Source of the DNA: Lachnospiraceae bacterium
Lineage (GTDB): Bacteria; Bacillota_A; Clostridia; Lachnospirales; Lachnospiraceae
Assembly (NCBI GenBank): GCA_031262285.1
Contig: JAISHZ010000306.1
Location: 1 to 5,372, forward strand
Direction: 5' to 3'
Length of the DNA: 5,372 nt
A program made the position numbers and the translations under genes. The notes under the pieces are model-generated. The model was not told the origin of the DNA. It did no database searches and saw only the letters and a program-made list of their open reading frames with translations. Shown in pieces: positions 1 to 5,372 of this stretch (position 1 is the first letter of the stretch; each line of letters starts with the position of its first letter).

Positions 1-579
1 GAACTTTTCTATTTGATCTTTCGTATAACGAATATCCGTTTCCTTTTCACTGTCCGCGACACATAAATGGGAAAAGATCCCTCGAATATCCAAAGATCGA
101 AGTGTAAAGTACTCTGCAATTTGCTCGCTATGTGCCCAACTCTCTCCCAACCGATTCATCCCGGTATCGACTTTGATTTGGATGGGTAGGATTGCTTTGC
201 AAAGATCAGCTTCTCGCGCCAACGCATACGCATGTGTTTTGTCTGTCGCTGTCTGCGTAAGGGAGAAAGCAAGAAGATCTCTCACAGTATTCGGATCTGT
301 ATACCCCAGTACCAATATCTCACCGACGACTCCTGCTTGCCGCAGCGCAATCCCTTCTTGTGCTGTCGCCACCGCGAAAGATTGATATCCTAACGAATTT
401 AAATAGAGAGAAACCTCATTGGCACCGTGTCCGTACGCATTCGCTTTCACGATTGCCATGATTTTGCACTTCTTCGGTAAAAGACTCTCCAACACCGACA
501 TATTGTGACCTAAATTCTTCAATTGAATCCGAATCCACGCGCGTTCCTTTTCTATCGACTCATTCTGACCGGAAGACAT
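1..579 (-). CDS. Alanine/serine racemase, VanT-type catalytic domain without membrane part (3' end beyond window)
   Basis: This is the N-terminal 193 residues of a fold-type III PLP-dependent amino-acid racemase, expected to convert L-Ala or L-Ser to the D form in the cytoplasm. The PLP-lysine motif AIVKANAYGHG is present (Lys45), followed by VATAQEGIALR, KVDTGMNRLGE (residues 136-146, with the arginine that is conserved near the PLP in alanine racemases) and GIFSHLCVADS (167-177). The phrases ERAWI at the start, EILVLGYT, and HLCVADS rather than HFATAD resemble the C-terminal racemase domain of VanT serine racemases more than housekeeping Alr. The start is fixed: an in-frame TAG lies four codons upstream of the ATG, with AGG-rich sequence before it. 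The 10-12 helix membrane domain that VanT carries in front of this domain is therefore absent from this polypeptide. It follows the ligase by 58 bp and probably shares its transcript. The catalytic tyrosine and the substrate-specificity region lie beyond the window, so Ala versus Ser preference cannot be read. Confidence 0.9.
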   Translation of the reverse strand, partial: MSSGQNESIEKERAWIRIQLKNLGHNMSVLESLLPKKCKIMAIVKANAYGHGANEVSLYLNSLGYQSFAVATAQEGIALRQAGVVGEILVLGYTDPNTVRDLLAFSLTQTATDKTHAYALAREADLCKAILPIQIKVDTGMNRLGESWAHSEQIAEYFTLRSLDIRGIFSHLCVADSEKETDIRYTKDQIEKF

Positions 580-609
580 CTCAATCGCCTACCCCCTATC
601 CTTATTGGT

Positions 610-628
610 TGCGATGTGGGTCATCGCA
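610..628 (-). repeat. Small perfect hairpin between ligase and racemase genes
   Basis: TGCGATG and CATCGCA form a perfect 7-bp stem around a 5-nt loop. It starts 9 nt after the ligase stop codon and ends about 30 nt before the racemase start. No U-tract follows on the transcribed strand, so it is not a typical intrinsic terminator. It could tune relative expression or mRNA stability within the bicistronic message, or it could be chance. Confidence 0.35.
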
Positions 629-637
629 TATCGCACC

Positions 638-1696
638 TTATGATTCACTCTCTTGAAACGTTTGTTCCAACAAGGTGGCGATGATTTGTGAAAAAGACCA
701 TCCGATTCCCTTGAACATATTGGGATAGCGACTATGAGAAGTGAACCCCGGGATGGTATTGACTTCATTGAACACGATCTCACGGTAGGGTGTCAAAAAC
801 ATATCCACACGTGCAAATCCTTTGCACCCCAGGGTTCGATATATCAGTCGCGCTGTTATGAGTATCTCATTTTTTATCTTTGCATCAATACGTGCGGGCA
901 TATGTATTTTGGATGTAATCAGCGAATACTTCTCTGTATAATCAAAAAAACCCTGTTTTAATTCGATCTCATCAAGTTCTCCGACGATCAGATCGACATC
1001 TCCCATAATGGCACAACCGATCTCAAATCCGTCAATCGTTTCCTCCACGATTACTTTGTGATCATGCAAAAAAGCATTTTGTACTGCGCCGGGTAGTTCC
1101 TCTTTGTGAAATACCTGTGTGATACCATAGGAAGAACCGGCATTGGCCGGTTTCACAAACACCGGATAGTGAAAGTTACTATCTATTACAGAAAACTCTT
1201 CCTCTGTCGGATACGCAAAGAGTACCGTCGATTTCGGTACTGCGACCCCTTCTGCGCGGACTAAACGATGCGCGATATCTTTGTCCATACAGATCGCGGA
1301 GCTAAGCAATCCGCATCCAACGCGCGGAATCCCTGCCATCTGTAACAGTCCCTGTACAGTGCCGTCTTCTCCGTTTTTGCCATGCAACACCGGAAAAACA
1401 GCATCAAGGCGAATGACTTGCGCATCCGGTGAATTGCGTAGGAGGATCCCATGGTCTTTCGGCTCGGGAGACAACATCACGCTGGTACAAGCATTGCTCT
1501 TGCTCCAAGTATCATCGAGAATATGGCTTGTCTCTCCCTCATAAAGAAACCACTGTCCATCTCTGGTTATACCAATCAGTAACACGTGATATTGTGTCCG
1601 ATCTATCGCTTCTATCACGGAGTACGCAGATTGCAAAGACACTTCATACTCTGTAGAATTACCTCCAAATAAAATAGCAACCGTCTTTTTGTTCAT
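638..1696 (-). CDS. vanG-like: D-alanine--D-serine ligase, VanG family
   Basis: This ATP-grasp ligase joins D-Ala to a second D-amino acid, here most likely D-Ser, for the end of the peptidoglycan pentapeptide. It has 352 residues, very close to VanG. Visible in order: ILFGGNSTEYEVSLQSA (8-24), VFPVLHGKNGEDGT (100-113), the ATP-grasp segment VKPANAGSSYGI (181-192), VEETIDGFEIGCA (217-229), the omega-loop GFFDYTEKYSL (249-259), SKIHMPARIDA (262-272), and the metal/second-substrate segment FNEVNTIPGFTSHSRYP (309-325). The EKY-type omega loop with MPARI matches VanG/VanC/VanE D-Ser ligases and not the D-Lac ligases VanA/B. The start at 1696 is preferred because AAAGGA lies 8 nt upstream and MNKKTVAILFGG is the family N-terminus; the frame stays open 26 codons further to 1774, but that extension covers the promoter. 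A strong promoter lies just upstream and the racemase gene follows. Whether D-Ser is used exclusively cannot be proved from sequence. Confidence 0.93.
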   Translation of the reverse strand: MNKKTVAILFGGNSTEYEVSLQSAYSVIEAIDRTQYHVLLIGITRDGQWFLYEGETSHILDDTWSKSNACTSVMLSPEPKDHGILLRNSPDAQVIRLDAVFPVLHGKNGEDGTVQGLLQMAGIPRVGCGLLSSAICMDKDIAHRLVRAEGVAVPKSTVLFAYPTEEEFSVIDSNFHYPVFVKPANAGSSYGITQVFHKEELPGAVQNAFLHDHKVIVEETIDGFEIGCAIMGDVDLIVGELDEIELKQGFFDYTEKYSLITSKIHMPARIDAKIKNEILITARLIYRTLGCKGFARVDMFLTPYREIVFNEVNTIPGFTSHSRYPNMFKGIGWSFSQIIATLLEQTFQESES

Positions 1697-1745
1697 CTCA
1701 CTAATCCTTTCACTAATGATGAGGCATTTCATTTCATATCCACTC

Positions 1746-1774
1746 ATTATAGTACTCTTGCGATCAGATGGCAA
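1746..1774 (-). promoter_or_regulatory. Sigma-A promoter of the ligase-racemase operon
   Basis: On the minus strand the -35 box is TTGCCA (1774-1769, five of six consensus bases) and the -10 box is TATAAT (1751-1746, perfect), separated by exactly 17 bp. The expected transcription start is near 1739, giving a leader of about 43 nt before the ligase ATG at 1696. Such a strong core promoter suggests expression independent of the upstream two-component genes unless a repressor acts on it. Confidence 0.82.
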
Positions 1775-1778
1775 GAGT
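1754..1778 (-). promoter_or_regulatory. Perfect 8-bp inverted repeat covering the -35 box and spacer: probable operator
   Basis: ACTCTTGC and GCAAGAGT are perfect reverse complements separated by 9 bp. The right arm overlaps the -35 box, and the left arm ends 2 bp before the -10 box. A protein bound here would block RNA polymerase, so the placement fits a repressor site better than an OmpR-family activator site, which usually lies upstream of -35. It lacks a U-tract and would lie outside the promoter's own transcript, so a terminator role is less likely. The binding protein is not known. Confidence 0.55.
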
Positions 1779-1800
1779 GACCGTTCTTCTTACATTCTCT

Positions 1801-2823
1801 TCAGCGTGCGAAAAAGTCGCTGTGCGAAAAGGTTATCCCGATCTGCGTATAGACGCCCCATTCAGATTGAGCGTCTATGACCAGATCCATTCCCTCACAA
1901 AGCTTTTGGCATAGATATAACCCCATACCCGTCGCCTTTTGCTCTTGGCTTCGCCCATTGCTGCCGGTAAACCCTTTCTCAAAGATTCGTTCGAGATCAT
2001 GAGGGAGTATTCCGATCCCATTGTCTCGTATCAAGAGCTTCTGACGTCGATCCTCCTCGGTAAAGATTTGAATCTGTACGCCTCCCGGCTTCCGATATTT
2101 CACCGCATTCAAGAGGATTTGCGCCAACACAAATCGCAGCCACTTGGTATCTGCGATCACCACCATGTCCGGCGTTACCTCTATCGTGATCGCCGCGTGG
2201 TGAATCAAGAAAATTTGCTTATACTTTTGAAGGACTGCATGAATTTCTTCTTGGAGATGGATTGGTTTTAGAATAAAGTCCCGATAGATTCCCTCCGAAC
2301 GTGCATAGTACAATGCCATTTCCACTTTGTTGTCGATGGTGGATAGCTGTGCCAATAGATTCCGATCTCCCTTTCTTTTCTCGTTTTCGATCAACATCAT
2401 CATGGTCGTAATGGGGGTTTTGATTTCATGCACCCAAGCCTCGATAAACTCTCGATAGTTCAATCGTTCTTCTTCTATACAGCGGATCTTCTCGATCATT
2501 GATTTGCCGCAACGCCGCAGAATCTCTCGATACAATTCATCTGTTGACGAAGGCGAATATGGCAGCAATTCCGCTATCAAATACGCCTCTTCCAATTCTT
2601 CCAAATCATCCAATTGTGAAAAGATTTGTCCGAAAAATATTTTTTGCCTATGAAACTCCAGTGCGGATACAAAAAAAAGAATTCCTGTCCACGCCATCAA
2701 TATCAAGAGGATCGTGGATCCAGAATTCCCAACCGCATATAAATACCAACTAAGGAGCATCATGCAAAACAAGTGTAATACCCATATTAACAGTTTGTCT
2801 TTCCCATATTGAAAAAATGTCAT
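1801..2823 (-). CDS. Intramembrane-sensing sensor histidine kinase (BceS type)
   Basis: This is a membrane histidine kinase expected to phosphorylate the response regulator encoded just upstream. Using the ATG at 2823 (340 residues), it has two transmembrane helices (about 10-32 and 38-57) joined by a loop of only about five residues, so there is no extracellular sensor domain. Next come a linker helix, the H-box WVHEIKTPITTMM (phospho-acceptor His132), the dimerisation helix ending MALYYARSEG, the N-box QILLNAVKY (Asn239), the G1 box IRDNGIGILP (266-275), IFEKGFTGSNGR, and the G2 box TGMGLYLCQKLCEGM. The KGFTG-NGR and TGMGLYLC phrases are typical of BceS/VraG-associated kinases that detect peptide antibiotics. 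The frame stays open to a TTG at 2862, but ATG 2823 follows GGAAAGAG at good spacing and begins with a natural MTFFQYGKDKL N-terminus. Kinases of this type usually work with a BceAB-type ABC transporter; none is in this window. Confidence 0.9.
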   Translation of the reverse strand: MTFFQYGKDKLLIWVLHLFCMMLLSWYLYAVGNSGSTILLILMAWTGILFFVSALEFHRQKIFFGQIFSQLDDLEELEEAYLIAELLPYSPSSTDELYREILRRCGKSMIEKIRCIEEERLNYREFIEAWVHEIKTPITTMMMLIENEKRKGDRNLLAQLSTIDNKVEMALYYARSEGIYRDFILKPIHLQEEIHAVLQKYKQIFLIHHAAITIEVTPDMVVIADTKWLRFVLAQILLNAVKYRKPGGVQIQIFTEEDRRQKLLIRDNGIGILPHDLERIFEKGFTGSNGRSQEQKATGMGLYLCQKLCEGMDLVIDAQSEWGVYTQIGITFSHSDFFAR

Positions 2824-2865
2824 GATCGCTCTTTCCACTGTTCTGAGACAAAATTGTCGCAACCC

Positions 2866-3564
2866 TTAATGGGATCGTTCTATGTTCGCTTCCCCCAGGC
2901 ACAATTTGTATCCGACGCCTCTTTTGGTTTCGATCAACACATCCGATCCCAATACCGCAAGCTTTTTGCGGATTCTCGTCATATTCACACTGAGTGTGTT
3001 CTCGTCAAGATAGACAGCGTGATCCCAAAGGAAGTCCGATAGATCCTCTCTGGATACATAACGATTCGGATGCAAGAATAAATAACGCAACATCTGCATT
3101 TCCTTTTTGGATAATTCCTGCGTACTTCCGTGGGCTTCTACGGCGGCATTCGCGATATCCAAAGTCAGAGATCCAAAAGTCAGTCTCACGTCTTTACCGG
3201 AAGGAATGGAGCGTTTGAGGACTGCGGCTATCCGAGCCAAAAGAACAGAAGGGTGATATGGTTTTATCACATAATCATCCCCACCCATCAGTAACCCGCC
3301 AAGCTCATCCGCGGAAGAGTCGCATCCTGTCACAAAGATAATCGGTACTCGAGACACCCTGCGAAGCGCTGCACAAATCTCATTACCATCGACGCTTGGA
3401 AGATTACGATCCAGAAGAATCAGATCCGGCTTGGCTTGTAGGATTTGGTTGACCGCGTCACCAAACTCCTCCACACAGACGACATCATACAAAGCGTTTT
3501 GAAGGAACAACGCCAACTGTGTACGAGCTTCCTCATCATCCTCTACCACTATGATCCGATACAC
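2866..3564 (-). CDS. OmpR/PhoB-family response regulator (winged-helix DNA-binding)
   Basis: This 232-residue transcriptional regulator has a receiver domain (about 1-118) with the acidic pair Asp9-Asp10, phospho-acceptor Asp52 in LILLDRNLP, the switch threonine in IIFVTG (Thr79) and Lys101 in VIKPY. The C-terminal winged helix (about 128-225) shows LSKKEMQMLRYLFLHPN, VSREDLSDFLWD, DENTLSVNMTRIRKKL and IETKRGVGYKL. The segment DELGGLLMGGDDYVIKPYHPSVLLARI resembles regulators partnered with BceS-type kinases. The start is GTG at 3564; an in-frame TGA lies three codons upstream, and GAGGG sits about 6 nt before the GTG. The stop lies 42 bp before the kinase start, so the pair is probably co-transcribed from the promoter at 3657-3686. 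Its targets may include the ligase promoter downstream, but no site of the usual activator geometry was recognised there. Confidence 0.93.
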   Translation of the reverse strand: MYRIIVVEDDEEARTQLALFLQNALYDVVCVEEFGDAVNQILQAKPDLILLDRNLPSVDGNEICAALRRVSRVPIIFVTGCDSSADELGGLLMGGDDYVIKPYHPSVLLARIAAVLKRSIPSGKDVRLTFGSLTLDIANAAVEAHGSTQELSKKEMQMLRYLFLHPNRYVSREDLSDFLWDHAVYLDENTLSVNMTRIRKKLAVLGSDVLIETKRGVGYKLCLGEANIERSH

Positions 3565-3656
3565 GTTTTGCCCTCATCGCTCCTTATTTCATCGAAACAC
3601 GCCACCTGCTACTGCTTTATCCATCACAGGGAACGTACAAAGGAACTCCGGCAAAT

Positions 3657-3686
3657 ATCATACGTCTGTACACTTGGCTTTGTCAA
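3657..3686 (-). promoter_or_regulatory. Sigma-A promoter of the two-component operon
   Basis: On the minus strand there is a perfect -35 box TTGACA (3686-3681) and a -10 box TATGAT (3662-3657, five of six), with an 18-bp spacer. The -35 box overlaps the TGA stop of spoIIP (3685-3683). The predicted start near 3650 gives a leader of about 85 nt. The spacer contains the palindrome TGTACA, and a direct repeat GTTCC-N7-GTTCC lies just downstream of the -10 box. Either could be a regulator contact, but this is not established. Confidence 0.75.
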
Positions 3687-4942
3687 GGGATTTCTTCCCC
3701 CGATAATACCATATCCAGAATATGTGCCAATGGATAACATGCATTCATCGCTTCTTCAACCGTATTGTTTTGAGCGCCTACTTCAATCAAAGAGGATCGT
3801 GGACTCAAATGCATATTGTATCGATAAGCTTTTAAATAAATCTTTCGTGTCAGACCTGGATAATATTCCATGGATTTGACTTGAAGCTGAAAGGAGAACG
3901 CCAAGGTACTTTCCAAATTGTCATTGCGCAAATACTCGATATTTCCCGTTTTTCGAGTACGGCTCAAGCCATTAAAGAACATAAATTGTGCCGTTGGTTT
4001 CCCATCTAGTTCTATCATCAAATGATCGTTTTCCGCTGCCGCATCTCTATGTAAATCAATGACTACCTCAATAGAAGGATTTTCTTTCAAAATTTCTTCC
4101 AGAATCGGTAATGCACCGGAATACGCGTCAGGTCCCGCCTGCATATCGTACTCCCCCGTATAATGAATCACACCATACCCATAATCTTCTCGCAAGATCG
4201 TCGCTAATTTCTCACCCACACCAACAATAGATGTAGACGGATCATCCGGTATGGAATCTTTGAACATTTCATGGTAATGTGTATGGAAAATCAATATTTG
4301 CGGTTTCGAAGGATCCTTTGCAAACGTTAAATCCATTCCGCTTAAAAGTTCGACATTCAGTTGATCATTGCCGATCATCGTCGATGAATCAATGGTGTAA
4401 AAATTCTTCACAAGCGATTCATATTCCGTATACATCGACAAATCAATGGCGTTTACCCTTTGTCTGGGAACAAAAGGAGTGGCAATCGTTTCCTCCCACG
4501 TAGAAGTTTGTGTATTGGTATCTGTTTGCGTATGCTCTGAGTCTTCCGTTACCGTTGTTCCTGCTTGCGTATTTTCCGTCAAAAGATTGTTCTGCCAATC
4601 TTCCTCCTCCACCCCATCCATCTCTTCATAATAGGAATGCTCCTCTTCCTGTGCCTGGGCAAAAAGAAGCCGCTCGATGGTTTCCGCATCTTGCATTTTG
4701 ACTGTTTGCTTCGTATTTCGTGCTGCATAGCGATAAAACGGAAGCAGCTGAGCAAGCTGAATATCACTCATCATTTCTGATAAGGTGACATGATCTTCTT
4801 CTATAAACAAAAAAACAGGCGTATAAGTATCCAAAAGGGTTTCTCTTGTCCAAGTTAAAATTTGGTTTTTGATTGCTATCCCAATACTGGCGGATCCGGC
4901 AGTTTGATGGTCTTTCCCCAGTGCAAACAAAAACAACACCAC
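3683..4942 (-). CDS. spoIIP: Stage II sporulation protein P, peptidoglycan hydrolase
   Basis: SpoIIP acts with SpoIID and SpoIIM in the mother-cell membrane to thin septal peptidoglycan and drive engulfment; it has amidase and endopeptidase activity. The conserved C-terminal domain (about 213-412) shows ILIFHTHYHEMF (216-227), SIVGVGEKLATIL, the zinc/catalytic segment VVIDLHRD (293-300), KPTAQFMFFNGLSRT, YYPGLTRKIYLKAYRYNMHLSPRS in two blocks, and LIEVGAQNNTVEEA (385-398). A linker rich in Glu, Thr, Gln and Asn (about 95-155) separates it from the N-terminal part. Start problem: the first standard codon is GTG at 4942, which falls inside the transmembrane helix and removes its basic flank. 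The frame is open to a TAA at 5011-5009 and encodes 17 sensible extra residues from position 4993 (VKIKRLKINPN then a hydrophobic run), beginning at a GTT seven nt after AGGATGG. A non-standard start, a mutation or a sequence error is possible. It lies downstream of gpr, as usual, with its own sigma-E-like promoter. Confidence 0.93.
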   Translation of the reverse strand: MVLFLFALGKDHQTAGSASIGIAIKNQILTWTRETLLDTYTPVFLFIEEDHVTLSEMMSDIQLAQLLPFYRYAARNTKQTVKMQDAETIERLLFAQAQEEEHSYYEEMDGVEEEDWQNNLLTENTQAGTTVTEDSEHTQTDTNTQTSTWEETIATPFVPRQRVNAIDLSMYTEYESLVKNFYTIDSSTMIGNDQLNVELLSGMDLTFAKDPSKPQILIFHTHYHEMFKDSIPDDPSTSIVGVGEKLATILREDYGYGVIHYTGEYDMQAGPDAYSGALPILEEILKENPSIEVVIDLHRDAAAENDHLMIELDGKPTAQFMFFNGLSRTRKTGNIEYLRNDNLESTLAFSFQLQVKSMEYYPGLTRKIYLKAYRYNMHLSPRSSLIEVGAQNNTVEEAMNACYPLAHILDMVLSGEEIP

Positions 4943-4990
4943 AAGAACAACTATCCCGATATTAGGGTTTATTTTGAGTCTCTTGATTTT

Positions 4991-5007
4991 AACGGCGATA
5001 CCATCCT
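4991..5007 (-). promoter_or_regulatory. Ribosome site AGGATGG facing a non-standard GTT codon at the true spoIIP N-terminus
   Basis: AGGATGG (5007-5001) is a fair Shine-Dalgarno sequence. Seven nt later, at 4993-4991, the in-frame codon is GTT, exactly where a start codon would be expected, and the reading frame from there gives a normal basic N-terminus plus membrane helix. The ATG embedded in AGGATGG itself opens a different frame that stops after 11 codons. No ATG, GTG or TTG occurs in the spoIIP frame between the upstream stop (5009) and 4942. Confidence 0.45.
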
Positions 5008-5025
5008 GTTACATAGGTTGTTCTC

Positions 5026-5054
5026 ATTATATGCAAAACCGATTCGCACTATTA
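5026..5054 (-). promoter_or_regulatory. Sigma-E-type promoter of spoIIP
   Basis: On the minus strand TAATAGT (5054-5048) matches the sigma-E -35 consensus KMATATT at six of seven positions. After 14 bp, CATATAAT (5033-5026) matches the -10 consensus CATACAMT at seven of eight. Transcription would start near 5018, about 25 nt before the GTT at 4993. Sigma-E control in the mother cell is the known regulation of spoIIP in Bacillus. The -10 region also contains TATAAT, but no sigma-A -35 box at 17 bp is evident. Confidence 0.65.
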
Positions 5055-5170
5055 CCGTAGGGGTTTCCGAATCTTCCAAAGAAGCGTCGGCAATCACACC
5101 ATGATATTGGGGTATCATTCACAGGTTTTGTCCCGTGCAGTCGCTATCGTACGGAATGTACAATTTTATC

Positions 5171-5209
5171 CGCGCTTTTGCGTTAGGACGAGGAACCTCT
5201 CGCAGCGCG
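5171..5209 (-). terminator. Imperfect stem-loop just after gpr, possible weak terminator
   Basis: On the minus strand CGCGCT plus GCG pairs with CGC, a three-A bulge, and AGCGCG; an inner GAGG-TT-CCTC mini-palindrome sits in the loop. It begins 4 nt after the gpr stop codon. No run of U follows (GATAAAATT instead), so termination would be inefficient or the structure may serve only as a 3'-end stabiliser. Confidence 0.35.
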
Positions 5210-5212
5210 TTC

Positions 5213-5372
5213 TTAACTACCGGTAATCTCTAGCGCCATATTGATCCCTTCGGAAACCGTAAAACTGACTCGCTTAATCACCGCGTCAATATCTTTTCCT
5301 GTCATATACATATTATTGAGTTCCCCAAGTGTCGGCATCTGCCTACCCCTATATTTCACTTTTTCATATTCC
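5213..5372 (-). CDS. gpr: Germination protease GPR, C-terminal fragment (5' part beyond window)
   Basis: Fifty-two codons ending in TAA are open from the right window edge. GPR is the endopeptidase that degrades small acid-soluble spore proteins at germination. The identification rests on the closing segment TGKDIDAVI...SEGINMALEITGS, which aligns with the C-terminus of Bacillus subtilis GPR (TPKEVDSFI...ANGINGALHE), and on the position directly upstream of spoIIP, the usual gene order. An internal ATG preceded by AGGGGT could mimic a 41-codon ORF start, but the frame is already open before it and the GPR match starts close after it, so a fragment of the longer gene is preferred. The catalytic region is outside the window. 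Confidence 0.78.
   Translation of the reverse strand, partial: EYEKVKYRGRQMPTLGELNNMYMTGKDIDAVIKRVSFTVSEGINMALEITGS

Noticed and set aside
173..385. Plus-strand 70-codon open frame opposite the racemase
   Set aside because: It is antisense to the conserved racemase coding sequence and has no family resemblance or ribosome site.
610..628. Intrinsic terminator between ligase and racemase
   Set aside because: The stem is perfect but no U-tract follows, so the two genes are treated as one operon.
734..961. Plus-strand open frames across the ligase, kinase and regulator genes (for example 734-961, 1939-2271, 3445-3879)
   Set aside because: They lie opposite strongly identified genes, lack ribosome sites and recognisable motifs, and are shadows of those genes.
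1697..1774. A 26-residue N-terminal extension of the ligase
   Set aside because: It covers the promoter and leader, does not match the family, and the ATG at 1696 has a good ribosome site.
2824..2862. A 13-residue N-terminal extension of the kinase from a TTG
   Set aside because: The ATG at 2823 has a better ribosome site and gives the usual short cytoplasmic N-terminus before the first helix.
3589..3624. Possible 11-codon leader peptide (MDKAVAGGVFR) in the response-regulator leader
   Set aside because: It has no ribosome site, no run of regulatory codons and no accompanying attenuator hairpin.
5153..5163. GGAAYGTACAA shared with 3630-3640 (10 of 11 bases)
   Set aside because: Pairs of this length with one mismatch are expected by chance in a window this size, and the two copies hold different positions relative to their promoters.
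5216..5338. Stand-alone 41-codon small gene starting at the internal ATG
   Set aside because: The frame is open to the window edge and the end matches the GPR C-terminus, so it is read as a gpr fragment.

Overview
This window looks like chromosomal DNA from an endospore-forming Firmicute (Bacillota; Clostridia or Erysipelotrichia seem most likely). It carries the end of the germination protease gene gpr followed by spoIIP, a gene order typical of spore formers. Base composition looks moderate (mid-40s % GC by eye), with clear AGGAGG-like ribosome sites and Gram-positive style promoters. All six genes lie on the minus strand, so they read from the right edge to the left edge.

Region by region, in the direction of transcription: (1) 5372-5213, the last 52 codons of gpr. 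(2) 5212-4994, an intergenic stretch with a dyad (5171-5209) and a good match to a sigma-E promoter (5026-5054). (3) 4942-3683 (perhaps from 4993), spoIIP, which encodes a septal peptidoglycan hydrolase used in engulfment. (4) 3682-3565, a short gap containing a near-consensus sigma-A promoter whose -35 box overlaps the spoIIP stop codon. (5) 3564-2866, an OmpR-family response regulator, followed by 2823-1801, an intramembrane-sensing histidine kinase of the BceS type. (6) 1800-1697, a gap with a near-perfect sigma-A promoter overlapped by a perfect 8-bp inverted repeat. (7) 1696-638, a VanG-family D-Ala-D-Ser ligase. (8) 579-1 (cut by the window edge), the first 193 residues of a VanT-type Ala/Ser racemase that has no membrane domain.

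The likely joint function of the left two thirds is glycopeptide (vancomycin-type) tolerance or resistance. The racemase would make D-Ser, the ligase would make D-Ala-D-Ser, and incorporation of this dipeptide into the peptidoglycan precursor lowers vancomycin affinity. The two-component system would sense cell-wall or peptide-antibiotic stress. The layout differs from enterococcal vanC/E/G operons: no vanXY D,D-peptidase lies between ligase and racemase, the racemase is a free soluble protein, the kinase belongs to the BceS type, and the cassette sits directly behind sporulation genes. It resembles what has been reported for intrinsic low-level vancomycin resistance in Clostridium innocuum (a chromosomal D-Ala:D-Ser ligase plus a serine racemase). 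That resemblance is from memory and is not a species call.

No transposase, integrase, tRNA, rRNA, CRISPR array or other mobile-element signal is visible. The plus strand carries no convincing gene.
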